Shown here piece after piece: positions 42,701 through 51,790 of a stretch of 64,000 nt of DNA. The translations under genes were made by a program, and so were the position numbers. The stretch comes from Alphaproteobacteria bacterium (GTDB lineage Bacteria; Pseudomonadota; Alphaproteobacteria; Rs-D84). Position 1 is the first letter of the stretch, and every line of letters starts with the position of its first letter. The notes beneath the pieces were generated by a model. That model ran no database searches. It saw nothing but the letters and a program-made list of their open reading frames with translations, and was not told the DNA's origin. The stretch is taken from positions 62,001 to 126,000 of the forward strand of contig JAFVUD010000002.1 of NCBI GenBank assembly GCA_017502865.1, written 5' to 3'.

Positions 42701-43945
42701 ATGATGAATATTTTTATTGTAATCTTGGCAATATTGTTCATGGCGGGTTATTATGTCATGGATGCCCCCAGCCAGCGTATGCGTGAACACGAAACACAAT
42801 TCGCAGTTAATCAATCTGACCTGCGGTCGGTTGCACAATGTGCAGCGGCGGTTCATAACGCAAAAATGAAGGGATTTGAATTCGATGATATCTGTGTGGA
42901 AATGAACTATATCATCAGCGAAAATATCTGTATGGACAGTCGTATGAATAACACGGCATGCGAAATCGTGAACAAGAAAAAACCAGCATACAGTTATATT
43001 ATTACTGCAACCGGTATTTTGCCCGAAGAAGACTATAACAACATGTTGGAAATTCTGGAAAAACATTATCCAGATGCAGGTACATTTGGTATTTTCCAAA
43101 ATGGGAAAATTATTTCGGGTGGGACCAGTAATAAACGTACTGTGCCGGCTAAAATCGTGTCAAAAATGGGACTGCAAGATGGGCAGATTGTGTATTTGAC
43201 CCAATATGATATTCCAGATAACCAATATGAATACGAAACACCGATGGACGATGATATTGTCTGTCCAACAGGTACTGTCAAGGCATACAGATTCGGCCGC
43301 TGGCAATGTTCGGGGTACAATACAAAAACAAACTGTGCGGGGGATAAAATTTGGAATTCTGATTTACAGGAATGTGTGCCGGACGAATCCAGAAAACCAC
43401 TGTGCGGTGGCAACATGACCGCAGTTATGGTCGATGATATTTGGGAATGTGTCAGTCCGTTTATTGAAAAAAACTGTCCGGCGAATATGGTTGCACGATT
43501 GAATTATAATACACTGGAATGGGAATGTGTGTCCGATCCAAAATACACCCAGGACACAAAAAAGTGCGATGTTATAACCCAGGCGGCCGTGTACGGGGCG
43601 ATGGGTGCAACGTTGCGTGTGCCGCGTTCGTCATGTACAGATTGTGAAACAATGCTGGTTGATAATGAAACATGCACTGCAACATGTGTGCCAGACCCAA
43701 CAAAACTGAATAACGAACGTTGCTATCCAGGGTCGGTGCGGACATGCAGTGGTTCGACACGTGCGTTCTATTTTGGTTTCCCCAGCCAAGAATATATATC
43801 GGGCGTTGATGCGGTAAAAAATATCATTGTGCCATTGGATAAACAATATTCACAGAATCGCAAGTTTAACTGTATGGATTGCGGGGAACGTGGGATTGAT
43901 ATGGGACGTTCTTTGCCGCCGTATGTGGTTGTGTGTAATGAATAA
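42701..43945 (+). CDS. Secreted or membrane-anchored cysteine-rich protein, pilin-like N-terminus
   Basis: This 414-aa protein starts with a single hydrophobic helix (NIFIVILAILFMAGYYVM) and no cleavage site, like a pilin or minor pseudopilin stem. Many cysteines follow, mostly in the C-terminal half (CSGYNTKTNCAG, CDVITQAAVYG, CTDCETMLVDNETC), so a disulfide-rich surface domain is likely. I recognise no family. A GGGGG site lies so close that the second ATG at 42704 may be the true start. It ends at a terminator. Confidence 0.6.
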   Translation: MMNIFIVILAILFMAGYYVMDAPSQRMREHETQFAVNQSDLRSVAQCAAAVHNAKMKGFEFDDICVEMNYIISENICMDSRMNNTACEIVNKKKPAYSYIITATGILPEEDYNNMLEILEKHYPDAGTFGIFQNGKIISGGTSNKRTVPAKIVSKMGLQDGQIVYLTQYDIPDNQYEYETPMDDDIVCPTGTVKAYRFGRWQCSGYNTKTNCAGDKIWNSDLQECVPDESRKPLCGGNMTAVMVDDIWECVSPFIEKNCPANMVARLNYNTLEWECVSDPKYTQDTKKCDVITQAAVYGAMGATLRVPRSSCTDCETMLVDNETCTATCVPDPTKLNNERCYPGSVRTCSGSTRAFYFGFPSQEYISGVDAVKNIIVPLDKQYSQNRKFNCMDCGERGIDMGRSLPPYVVVCNE

Positions 43946-43946
43946 A

Positions 43947-43972
43947 AAAACGCCCGATTGGGCGTTTATTTA
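43947..43972. terminator. Bidirectional terminator
   Basis: AACGCCC-GATT-GGGCGTT with A/T tracts on both sides. Confidence 0.85.
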
Positions 43973-44569
43973 TTTTTCATATGCACGAATAGTGGCCATA
44001 ATCTGGGATTGCTGTTGTACTAATTCTGCATAGCGTGCATTATAATATTCCAAATCACGCAAGGAATCCTGGACCAAGTCTTCGCTGCGGGAATCTGGGT
44101 CACAGTTAATTGTTGTAGCAAAAATTAAATCATCCAGGCGCCCCAATTCTGCTTCTAGTTCATCATAGCGGGCCTGAAGACACGCCAAACTGTGTGGGCT
44201 GACGGAACAGGTGCTGTCGGCTTTGTGCTTGTTAACGGCCGCTTTGTATGTTTTTTCAAACTGGGCAGCGGCGGCAACATGCTGTTCCATTTCGGTACCA
44301 TGCATTATTTTGCGTTCGATACCGCACAACTGGTCACGATAGTCAGAAATCATTGCTTCGGCTTCGCGTGCTTCGTTGCGGTCATAGCGGTTTGCAACGA
44401 CATAGCGTTCCAAACTATCAATCTGTTCGCCAATCAAACGGCCTTCGTCGGCGGCACGACGCCCCGCATCAACAGCGGCACGTACAGATGGCATTTTATA
44501 ATCTACAATAGACTTCAAAATATGAAAAACACCAATGTTCACTGGGCGTTTTGTTTTTTTTGCAGCCAT
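43970..44569 (-). CDS. Coiled-coil protein of unknown function
   Basis: This 199-aa protein is nearly all helical, with heptad-rich stretches (GEQIDSLERYVVANRYDRNE, YDELEAELGRLDDLI) and a basic N-terminus MAAKKTKRPVN. Three cysteines lie mid-protein. There is no signal peptide. No family is recognised. An AGGAGATAGG site precedes the ATG. It is a single gene. Confidence 0.65.
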   Translation of the reverse strand: MAAKKTKRPVNIGVFHILKSIVDYKMPSVRAAVDAGRRAADEGRLIGEQIDSLERYVVANRYDRNEAREAEAMISDYRDQLCGIERKIMHGTEMEQHVAAAAQFEKTYKAAVNKHKADSTCSVSPHSLACLQARYDELEAELGRLDDLIFATTINCDPDSRSEDLVQDSLRDLEYYNARYAELVQQQSQIMATIRAYEK

Positions 44570-44643
44570 ACCTATCTCCTGTAGTTATTTATTATTCACA
44601 CTTGCAACATAATACAAAATATTTGTTTTGTCAAGCCCAAAAG

Positions 44644-44680
44644 AACCCACGGGACATTTTTGCATCCCGTGGGGAAAAAT
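44644..44680 (-). terminator. Terminator of the acyl-CoA synthetase gene
   Basis: CCCACGGGA and TCCCGTGGG pair across a ten-base loop, followed by TTCTTTT on the minus strand. Confidence 0.65.
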
Positions 44681-44701
44681 ACGCAATCTGCGATTGTTTA
44701 T

Positions 44702-46291
44702 TTATTTGCCAGCACGTGTGAACGCACCATTATCCAGCATTTCACGCACCACAAAATGTTTAATCTTGCGGGCAGATGTCTGGGGCAGTTCATCTTCGGT
44801 GATGGCAAAGTCACGTACCCATTTATACTGGGCAATGGCCAGATTTGATTTCTTTAACAACATTTTGACACGTTCGATTGTTGTGCCAGGCTTTACCTGG
44901 AACACCGCATATGGAACGGTTTTGCCATCAAGTACATATTCAAATACAGCCGCCATCAAGATTTCATCGTTTTGCAGATACAAATCTTCCAGTTCGTCTG
45001 GATATACGTTTTTACCGCTGTCCAGAACGATAACCTGTTTCATGCGACCTTTGACAATCAAGCGGCCTTTGCTATCCAGGCAACCAATGTCCCCTGTTTT
45101 GAACCAGCCGTCTTCGAATGCAGCGGTGTTGGCTTCGTCATTATCCAGATAGCCAGGCATTACCATGTTGCCACGAACCCAGATTTCACCAATGCCATCT
45201 TTGTTTGGGTTGTGAATCTGTAATTCGTTGCCCAACAGTGGGCCAGCATAGTGCATTTCGCCATTGGCACGACGGAACGCAAAGTTAAAGTTGGCCGGAC
45301 CCGTTGTTTCGGTCAAACCATAGCAGTCCCCAACCACAAATCCCATGCGTTCATAGAATTTACGAATTGTTGGTTTTAACGTTGCACCCGCAGATACCAA
45401 AACACGTGTATTGCCACCGAATGCATCGTGGACAGGTTTGGTGACCTTTTTAACCAGGCCGCCCAGCCCAATCGCACGCAAAATGTGACGCAGTGACACA
45501 ATCACACGCATCAATGTCCATACATGTTTTTCACGGGCAGTGTCTGCAATCTTTTTATAGAACACTTCCCAAATACGTGGAACGGCGGGGATAACTTCGG
45601 GTTTGTATTGTTTAAAGTCCTTGATAAATTCTTGGGGTTTCAGGACAGGCTGCAACAGCAGTTTGCCCGACAATGCCACAGGTACAATGATATTGATAAC
45701 AACACCATATATATGATACAGCGGCAAGAAACCATAGAATGTATAGCCCGGCAAAATTACATCTTTGTAAAATTGGGCACCATCACATAATGACAACAGG
45801 TTATTATGGGTCAGGCCTACAACCTTGGGGTTGCCGGTGGATCCAGATGTAAATGACATCATGGCAATATCGTCACGATTTACATCGGCGGCAACGAATT
45901 CGTTTTCGTCGGTGTCATCGGCCATTTCAATATCAACCATTTCAGCCGGCGCATCTGGGATAAAATAATTCTGTTGCGCCATTGCCAGTTTGCAGTTCGT
46001 ACGTTTCATCATATTGATGTGTTCCGATGGCTGCAACCCAGTGTCCAACATTAAAACATGCGCGCCCTGGGACATGATGGCATAGTATGTTTTGATGAAT
46101 TCAGGTGTATTGCCCGACAGAATCGCAACAGTATCGCCCTTTTTCACACCAAAACGTTTCGCCAACAAGACGGCACGCTGTTTCACCTTTTTCAACAAAT
46201 CTGCATAGGTTTCGTTCTGGCGGACAAAGAAAATACGGTCTTTGTTCTGAGTACACGCCGTATGCAGCATTTCATATATATTTTTCATCAT
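44702..46291 (-). CDS. AMP-forming acyl-CoA synthetase (FadD-like)
   Basis: This 529-aa adenylate-forming enzyme activates a carboxylic acid, probably a fatty acid, to the acyl-CoA. It shows the P-loop SFTSGSTGNPKVVGLTHNN, PLYHIYG, GDCYGLTETTGPAN, and the hinge region KTGDIGCLDSKGRLIVKGR followed by VYPDELEDLY. The final catalytic Lys is in the SARKIKHF tail. Chain length cannot be told. The longer frame to 46522 lacks any ribosome site. Palindromic TATCTGGG sites lie upstream. Confidence 0.88.
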   Translation of the reverse strand: MMKNIYEMLHTACTQNKDRIFFVRQNETYADLLKKVKQRAVLLAKRFGVKKGDTVAILSGNTPEFIKTYYAIMSQGAHVLMLDTGLQPSEHINMMKRTNCKLAMAQQNYFIPDAPAEMVDIEMADDTDENEFVAADVNRDDIAMMSFTSGSTGNPKVVGLTHNNLLSLCDGAQFYKDVILPGYTFYGFLPLYHIYGVVINIIVPVALSGKLLLQPVLKPQEFIKDFKQYKPEVIPAVPRIWEVFYKKIADTAREKHVWTLMRVIVSLRHILRAIGLGGLVKKVTKPVHDAFGGNTRVLVSAGATLKPTIRKFYERMGFVVGDCYGLTETTGPANFNFAFRRANGEMHYAGPLLGNELQIHNPNKDGIGEIWVRGNMVMPGYLDNDEANTAAFEDGWFKTGDIGCLDSKGRLIVKGRMKQVIVLDSGKNVYPDELEDLYLQNDEILMAAVFEYVLDGKTVPYAVFQVKPGTTIERVKMLLKKSNLAIAQYKWVRDFAITEDELPQTSARKIKHFVVREMLDNGAFTRAGK

Positions 46292-46320
46292 AATAATGCT
46301 CTTTTTGTTTTTTGGTAAAC

Positions 46321-46404
46321 ATATCTGGGTAATAGGTTTAGCCCCAGATATATCAACAGTATACAGCGATAAAGATAAGAAAAACAACCTAAAATTATCT
46401 GGGG
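46321..46404 (-). promoter_or_regulatory. Repeated TATCTGGG sites upstream of the acyl-CoA synthetase
   Basis: ATATCTGGG and CCCAGATAT form an inverted repeat (about 46321-46353), and a third copy, TATCTGGGG, lies near 46396. They are possible operator sites. The rest of 46292-46630 holds no gene that I can support. Confidence 0.4.
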
Positions 46405-46630
46405 CGGCGATTCGTATTATCAATATATAGGGAAAATATTTTCTAAAAATATCTATATTTTGTGTTTTTGGTATATTTTCCGAATCAGCAAGATGGGAAA
46501 AAAGTGCACTTTGTTGACACAAAACATTATTTCGTATGCAAACACCGATTCTGTTTATCGGCTGTAATGGGCAGAAAATCCCCTTTCTAAAAAGTAAAGC
46601 GAAAAATAATTTTTTTTTTGCTTTTCAATA

Positions 46631-46696
46631 TTGATACATTTTTCTAAACACTATATATTGTAATCAAATCAAATAAACAACCACTATATATTGTGT
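46631..46696 (+). promoter_or_regulatory. nrdD promoter with two NrdR boxes
   Basis: TTGATA (46631-46636), 17 bases, TATATT (46654-46659). Two near-identical NrdR-type boxes, ACACTATATATTGTAA (46648-46663) and CCACTATATATTGTGT (46681-46696), are 33 bases apart, three helical turns. The first covers the -10 box, so NrdR with dATP/ATP would repress the operon. Confidence 0.8.
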
Positions 46697-46718
46697 TTTT
46701 TAGTATTGGAGTTAAAAA

Positions 46719-48740
46719 ATGTCAGAAACACAAATTCAAATTACACCAACATTGTCAACACGGCTGGTTGCTGTGCAGAAACGTAGCGGCGAAACTGTGC
46801 CTTTTGACGTTAAGAAAATCTATGAAGCAATTAAAAAGGCTGTGGCCGTCACAACAGAAATTTCAGACGTTGAAATTGTTAAGATTACACAAGATGTGCT
46901 GAAAAGACTGGACGAAAAGTTCGCAGACAAAATACCAAATGTTGAAGCAATTCAGGATACAGTTATTCAAACACTGATGGATGCACATGCATATAAAACA
47001 GCCGAAGCATATATTATCTATCGCCAGAAACGTACAGAAATCCGTGAATCTATGGTTGATGCAGTCGAAGTTATCGAAGGGTATGTCGGCGGATCAAATT
47101 GGCGTATCAAAGAAAATGCAAACGTTGGATATTCAATCGGTGGGCTGATTTTGCGTACATCAGAACGTGTGACGGCGGAATATTGGCTGAACCTGTATCC
47201 ACGTGCCGCATCCGAAGCACACAAGAATGCTGCGATTCACATTCACGATTTGGGTTGGTTGACCGGGTACTGTGCCGGTTGGTCACTGCGTGAATTGTTG
47301 TACGAAGGTTTCAATGGTGTTCGTGGATATTTGCAGTGTGAACCAGCACGCCACATGGCAACCGCTATTTCACATATGGTGAATTTCTTGGGCACATTAC
47401 AGAACGAATTTGCGGGGGCCCAGGCGTTTTCATCGGTTGATACATATTTGGCACCATATGTTCGCATTGATAACCTGTCATATGCAGATGTTAAAAATGC
47501 GATGCAGACACTTATCTTTAACTGTGCGGTGTCATGCCGTTGGGGTACACAGACACCATTTATTAATTTCACATTCGACTGGACATGCCCAGAAGATTTG
47601 AAGAAACAGCGTCCATTCGTTGGCCGCCAGCAGGTAGATTTCACATATGGTGATTTACAGGCTGAAATGGATTTGATTAACAAGGCATTTATCGAAGTTA
47701 TGACCGAAGGTGATGCCCAGGGTCGTCCATTTACATTCCCTATTCCAACATACAACATCACACCAGATTTCCCATGGAATCACCCAAATGTAAAACCGCT
47801 GTTTGATTTGGCGGCAAAGTATGGGATTCCAAATTTCCAGAACTTCTTGAATTCTGATTTGAATCCAACCGATGTTCGTTCTATGTGCTGTCGTTTGCGT
47901 TTGGACGTGCGTGAACTGCTGAAACGTGGTGGTGGTTTGTTTGGTTCGGCCGAAAAGACTGGTTCTATTGGGGTGGTCACAATCAATTTGGCACGTTTGG
48001 GATATATCCACAAAGGCGACCGTGAAGGTTTGTTCCGTGAACTGAAACGCCTGTTGGATTTGGCACGTGATACACTGGAAATCAAACGTGAAATCATTTC
48101 CAAGAATATGGAACGTGGTTTGTATCCATTTACAAAACGCTATCTGGGGGATTGGAATCACCACTTCTCGACCATTGGGGTTAATGGTGCAAATGAAATG
48201 GTTTTGAACTTTACAAACGGTGCAGACAATATTGCAACAGTGTTTGGTAAAAAGTTGGTTTTGGATGTTATGGACTTTATCCGTGAAAATCTGGCAACGT
48301 TCCAGGAACAGACCGGAAACCTGTACAATCTGGAAGCAACACCAGCCGAAGGTTGTTCATACCGTTTCGCAAAAACAGACGTCAAAAATTTCCCAGATAT
48401 TATCACAGCGGGAACAAAAGACGCACCATATTACACAAATTCAACCCAGTTGCCTGTGAACTTTACAGATGACCCATTCGTTGCATTGGAACATCAGGAA
48501 GAATTACAGCGTAAATATACCGGTGGAACAATGTTGCATCTGTATATGGGTGAACCGGTTTCCAGTGGCGATGCAGCCCAGAAAATTGTGCGGACTATAT
48601 TCGAAAATTACAAGGTGCCATACATGACACTGACACCAACATTTTCAATCTGTCCAAAGCATGGTTATCTGCCGGGGAAACACGAATTCTGTCCAAAGTG
48701 CGATGCAGAAAATGCAGCAAACCAGGACACACAAGAATAA
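46719..48740 (+). CDS. nrdD: Anaerobic ribonucleoside-triphosphate reductase NrdD, lacking its glycyl-radical domain
   Basis: NrdD reduces ribonucleotides to deoxyribonucleotides without oxygen. The 673 aa begin with an ATP-cone (VQKRSGETVPFDVKKIYEAI), continue through the barrel with its active-site region, and reach the zinc knuckle CPKHGYLPGKHEFCPKC. They then stop after a short acidic tail. The conserved radical-bearing tail that normally follows is absent. It is found instead as a separate gene 39 bases on (48780-48962). Two NrdR boxes control the operon. Confidence 0.93.
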   Translation: MSETQIQITPTLSTRLVAVQKRSGETVPFDVKKIYEAIKKAVAVTTEISDVEIVKITQDVLKRLDEKFADKIPNVEAIQDTVIQTLMDAHAYKTAEAYIIYRQKRTEIRESMVDAVEVIEGYVGGSNWRIKENANVGYSIGGLILRTSERVTAEYWLNLYPRAASEAHKNAAIHIHDLGWLTGYCAGWSLRELLYEGFNGVRGYLQCEPARHMATAISHMVNFLGTLQNEFAGAQAFSSVDTYLAPYVRIDNLSYADVKNAMQTLIFNCAVSCRWGTQTPFINFTFDWTCPEDLKKQRPFVGRQQVDFTYGDLQAEMDLINKAFIEVMTEGDAQGRPFTFPIPTYNITPDFPWNHPNVKPLFDLAAKYGIPNFQNFLNSDLNPTDVRSMCCRLRLDVRELLKRGGGLFGSAEKTGSIGVVTINLARLGYIHKGDREGLFRELKRLLDLARDTLEIKREIISKNMERGLYPFTKRYLGDWNHHFSTIGVNGANEMVLNFTNGADNIATVFGKKLVLDVMDFIRENLATFQEQTGNLYNLEATPAEGCSYRFAKTDVKNFPDIITAGTKDAPYYTNSTQLPVNFTDDPFVALEHQEELQRKYTGGTMLHLYMGEPVSSGDAAQKIVRTIFENYKVPYMTLTPTFSICPKHGYLPGKHEFCPKCDAENAANQDTQE

Positions 48741-48779
48741 AAATAACAAGTCAGCAAAATTAAAAGGGAGGAGAACGCT

Positions 48780-48962
48780 ATGACTAACAATTGCCAAAGA
48801 ACACAATGCGAAGTATTTTCACGCAGCATGGGTTTCATTAGACCTGTATCAAACTTTAACATTGGCAAATATTCAGAATTCTGTGAACGCAAAACATTTA
48901 CAGAAGAAAACAGTTTAAGCGCAGGCCAGCGTCATGCAGACTTGTTAAAACGTGCGGCGTAA
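48780..48962 (+). CDS. Detached NrdD glycyl-radical domain
   Basis: These 60 aa match the C-terminal tail of NrdD: RTQCEVFSRSMGFIRPVS followed by NFNIGKYSEFCERKTF. Gly18 in SRSMGF corresponds to the glycine that carries the radical. It has its own strong ribosome site (GGGAGGAGAA) and lies between nrdD and nrdG with small gaps, so all three are made together. It must dock on NrdD to complete the active site, as GrcA does for damaged pyruvate formate-lyase. A 21-residue tail beyond the motif is extra. I am not aware of how widespread this split is. Confidence 0.85.
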   Translation: MTNNCQRTQCEVFSRSMGFIRPVSNFNIGKYSEFCERKTFTEENSLSAGQRHADLLKRAA

Positions 48963-48966
48963 TATT

Positions 48967-49668
48967 ATGCGTGAAGTACAAATCGGGGGATTGGTTTCGT
49001 TCACCACAATAGATTACCCGGGAAAACTGGCAGCGGTTTTGTTCTTGGTTGGTTGTCCATTGCGGTGTGCATATTGTTCCAATCCCCATTTATTATCCCC
49101 AAATGACGGTGAATATGATCCAAATCGTGTGTTCGATTGGCTGAAATCACGTGTCGGCAAACTGGAAGCGGTGGTGTTTTCTGGTGGCGAAGCGTTGATG
49201 CAGGGCGACGTGGCGATTGAATATATGCGACGGGTCAAAGAATTGGGGTTCAATATTGGGTTGCATACAAATGGATTCTATCCAGAAACACTGGCACGGG
49301 CCGCAGATGTTGTGGACTGGATTGGGCTGGATTTCAAGGCAACACGGGAAAAATATCCAGATTTAACCAAGCAGCATATTGCATATGACAATATGATTCG
49401 CAGTTTGGATACATGGATTGAAACCGGTAAAGATTTCGAAGTGCGTGTCACATGCGATCCACGTTTTATCACAAAAGATGATTTGTTGGAAATCGCAGAA
49501 ATATTGCGGAAACGTGGGGTAAAAAATCTGGCGATACAGAAGTATATTCCACACTTTGAATCCGACGACAATAAAACCGATGCAGCGATGCGAAATCAGT
49601 TCTTTGAAGATGCGGAATTCAAGGCGAAAATTGGTTCAGGATTTACGTCTGTGATATGGCGTGAATAG
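48967..49668 (+). CDS. nrdG: Anaerobic ribonucleotide reductase activase (NrdG2-type radical SAM)
   Basis: This 233-aa radical SAM enzyme cleaves AdoMet to place the radical on the NrdD glycine. The [4Fe-4S] motif is GCPLRCAYCSNP, then FSGGEALMQ and GLHTNGFYP. The sequence style matches the longer NrdG2 subgroup rather than E. coli NrdG. The start at 48967 lies four bases after the stop of the glycyl-radical gene. Confidence 0.92.
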   Translation: MREVQIGGLVSFTTIDYPGKLAAVLFLVGCPLRCAYCSNPHLLSPNDGEYDPNRVFDWLKSRVGKLEAVVFSGGEALMQGDVAIEYMRRVKELGFNIGLHTNGFYPETLARAADVVDWIGLDFKATREKYPDLTKQHIAYDNMIRSLDTWIETGKDFEVRVTCDPRFITKDDLLEIAEILRKRGVKNLAIQKYIPHFESDDNKTDAAMRNQFFEDAEFKAKIGSGFTSVIWRE

Positions 49669-49684
49669 TTTTTCATTGGGAAGC

Positions 49685-49712
49685 AAAATGCCCCGCATGG
49701 GGCATTTTTTTA
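49685..49712. terminator. Terminator of the nrd operon
   Basis: AATGCCCC-GCAT-GGGGCATT followed by TTTTTT. Confidence 0.85.
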
Positions 49713-50303
49713 TCGTGTGCGACGCATTAAATCTTCTAGGATAGCGGCCAGATCCAGTGTTTTTACCTTTAACTTGTCCTGGACCAAGGCGCCAGATATA
49801 ACCAGACCACCAATCACAGGATATACGACCATGCCCACATGTGGGGCATCATAGCCAAATATCTGGTTATAGGCAAACATAGACAACATGCCGATAAACG
49901 ATGCCATAAATGCACAATTTACAAAGCGGTTCATATTTGCGATTGTTTTGAATGTCTTTTTGAATTCGTCCAATTTTGCACGGGCGGCTTCGTCCAGATT
50001 TTTAGATTCCAGGTCAGTGATGATAAAATTCACATAGTTTGCAAAATCACGGAATGTGGCACGACGGTGCGGCTGTTCAGCGGTGTGGTGTGGTGGCGTC
50101 TGGTATTCAGGGCGTACACGTTCACGGCCAGTTAAAATACGGTTGGCCATGTTCACCATTTTGAACATTTCTTCGGCGGATTTGTCGTTCGGGTTTTTAT
50201 CTGGATGATATTTGGCCGCCATGCGACGATACGCCCGATGAATTTCATCTGGGGTTGCGGTGGCGGACAGTTGTAAAATCTTTAATGCTTCGTCACGTGT
50301 CAT
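49710..50303 (-). CDS. Membrane-anchored J-domain protein
   Basis: This 197-aa protein has an N-terminal J domain (EALKILQLSATATPDEIHRA, YRRMAAKYHPDKNPND) with the HPD tripeptide that stimulates DnaK. Two hydrophobic segments near the C-terminus follow (FVNCAFMASFIGMLSMF, VGMVVYPVIGGLVISGAL). It would recruit DnaK to the membrane; clients are unknown. The start at 50303 (MTRDEAL) is preferred over a longer frame to 50345. Confidence 0.8.
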   Translation of the reverse strand: MTRDEALKILQLSATATPDEIHRAYRRMAAKYHPDKNPNDKSAEEMFKMVNMANRILTGRERVRPEYQTPPHHTAEQPHRRATFRDFANYVNFIITDLESKNLDEAARAKLDEFKKTFKTIANMNRFVNCAFMASFIGMLSMFAYNQIFGYDAPHVGMVVYPVIGGLVISGALVQDKLKVKTLDLAAILEDLMRRTR

Positions 50304-50409
50304 AGTGGGCGCAGTGTACGGCAGAAAATGCAGATTGTCAAACAATTCTCTGTTGCAAATTCGTAAAATCAGTATATTATATAAAGCAGTTAAAATTTAG
50401 GGGTTAAAA

Positions 50410-51771
50410 ATGCCAGCAAAAACAGTTAATGATATTGTCGCACTGTGCAAGCGACGTGGGTTTATTTTCACAGGTTCTGAAATCTATGGCGGATTGGGTG
50501 GTGCGTATGACTATGGTCCGTATGGGGTTGAACTGATGAAAAATATCCGCAATGCGTGGTGGAATTCTATGATTTATTCACGCAATGATATCGAAGGTTT
50601 GGATGCGGCATTAATCAGCAACCGTTTGCTGTGGAAATATTCTGGACACGAAGCGGGATTTTCAGATCCGCTGGTCGAATGTAAAAAGTGTGGAACACGC
50701 ATGCGTCAGGATAAAATGAAAGACCAGACAAAATGCGATAACTGTGGTTCAACAGAAATCACAGAACCACGTGCATATCAATTGATGATGGGGTTGTCTA
50801 TTGGTGCAACCGCAGATGGGGCGGTGAATGCGTATCTGCGACCAGAAACAGCAACAACAACATACACAAACTTTAAAAATGTTTTGGACGCAAAACCACA
50901 CAAGTTGCCATTTGGTATTGCCCAGATTGGTAAAGCGTTCCGTAATGAAATTTCACCACGTGGGTTCGTTTTCCGTATGCGTGAATTTGAACAGGCAGAA
51001 ATGCAGTACTTTGTTCGCCCAGAAACAGACGAACAGTATCACCAGGCATGGATGGAAACACGTATGGCATGGTGGATTAATGAATTGGGAATACCGGCGG
51101 AAAAGTTGCGTTTCTTGCCGCATGAAAAATTGGCACACTATGCCAAGGCGGCGGTTGATATCGAATACGAATTCCCAGATGGCTTTGACGAAGTCGAAGG
51201 TATTCATAATCGCCAAGACTTTGATTTAGGTTCACATACCAAGGGTCAAAAAGAATTCGAAATTCATGCAAATGTTCTGGAAAACAAAGACAGCACAACC
51301 AAGTTGTCTTATTCAGATCCACAGACCGGCGAAAACTTTATCCCATATGTTATCGAAACAGCGATGGGGGTTAACCGTGCAATGTTGGCGGTGATGATTG
51401 AAGCATATACCGAAGAAGATTTGGGCGATGGAAAATCACGCACTGTATTGAAACTGAAACCATCGTTGGCACCAGTTAAGGCAGCGGTCATTCCATTGGC
51501 ACGTAATGTTCCAGAACTGTTAGACATTGCGACAAATATCGAAAACGATTTGCGTAAATTGGCGATTGGTCGTATCGAACTGGAAAATTCTGGAAACATT
51601 GGTAAAAACTATCGCAGACACGACGAAATTGGTACGCCGGTTTGCATTACGGTTGACCACCAGACAATGGAAGATAACACAGTTACCCTGCGTCATCGTG
51701 ACAGTATGGCCCAGGAACGCATTGCAATCGCAGATGTGACCAAGCGTGTATTGGAAATTGTGAACGGATAA
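50410..51771 (+). CDS. glyS: Glycyl-tRNA synthetase, single-chain (alpha-2) type
   Basis: This class II synthetase charges tRNA-Gly. The 453 aa show the N-terminal KRRGFIFTGSEIYGGLGGAY (quoted in part), a zinc-like CKKCGTRMRQ insert, motif 2 FRNEISPRGFVFRMREFEQ, and a C-terminal anticodon-binding domain. It is the single-chain dimer form found in Firmicutes, Bacteroidetes, archaea and eukaryotes. Most alphaproteobacteria use the GlyQ/GlyS alpha2-beta2 enzyme, so replacement by transfer is likely. The next gene follows after 19 bases. Confidence 0.93.
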   Translation: MPAKTVNDIVALCKRRGFIFTGSEIYGGLGGAYDYGPYGVELMKNIRNAWWNSMIYSRNDIEGLDAALISNRLLWKYSGHEAGFSDPLVECKKCGTRMRQDKMKDQTKCDNCGSTEITEPRAYQLMMGLSIGATADGAVNAYLRPETATTTYTNFKNVLDAKPHKLPFGIAQIGKAFRNEISPRGFVFRMREFEQAEMQYFVRPETDEQYHQAWMETRMAWWINELGIPAEKLRFLPHEKLAHYAKAAVDIEYEFPDGFDEVEGIHNRQDFDLGSHTKGQKEFEIHANVLENKDSTTKLSYSDPQTGENFIPYVIETAMGVNRAMLAVMIEAYTEEDLGDGKSRTVLKLKPSLAPVKAAVIPLARNVPELLDIATNIENDLRKLAIGRIELENSGNIGKNYRRHDEIGTPVCITVDHQTMEDNTVTLRHRDSMAQERIAIADVTKRVLEIVNG

Positions 51772-51790
51772 TTAATCAAGAGGTTGTACC

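Noticed and set aside
44702..46522. Acyl-CoA synthetase starting at 46522
   Set aside because: The additional 77 residues are low complexity, have no ribosome site and run through the palindromic control region; 46291 has an AGAG site.
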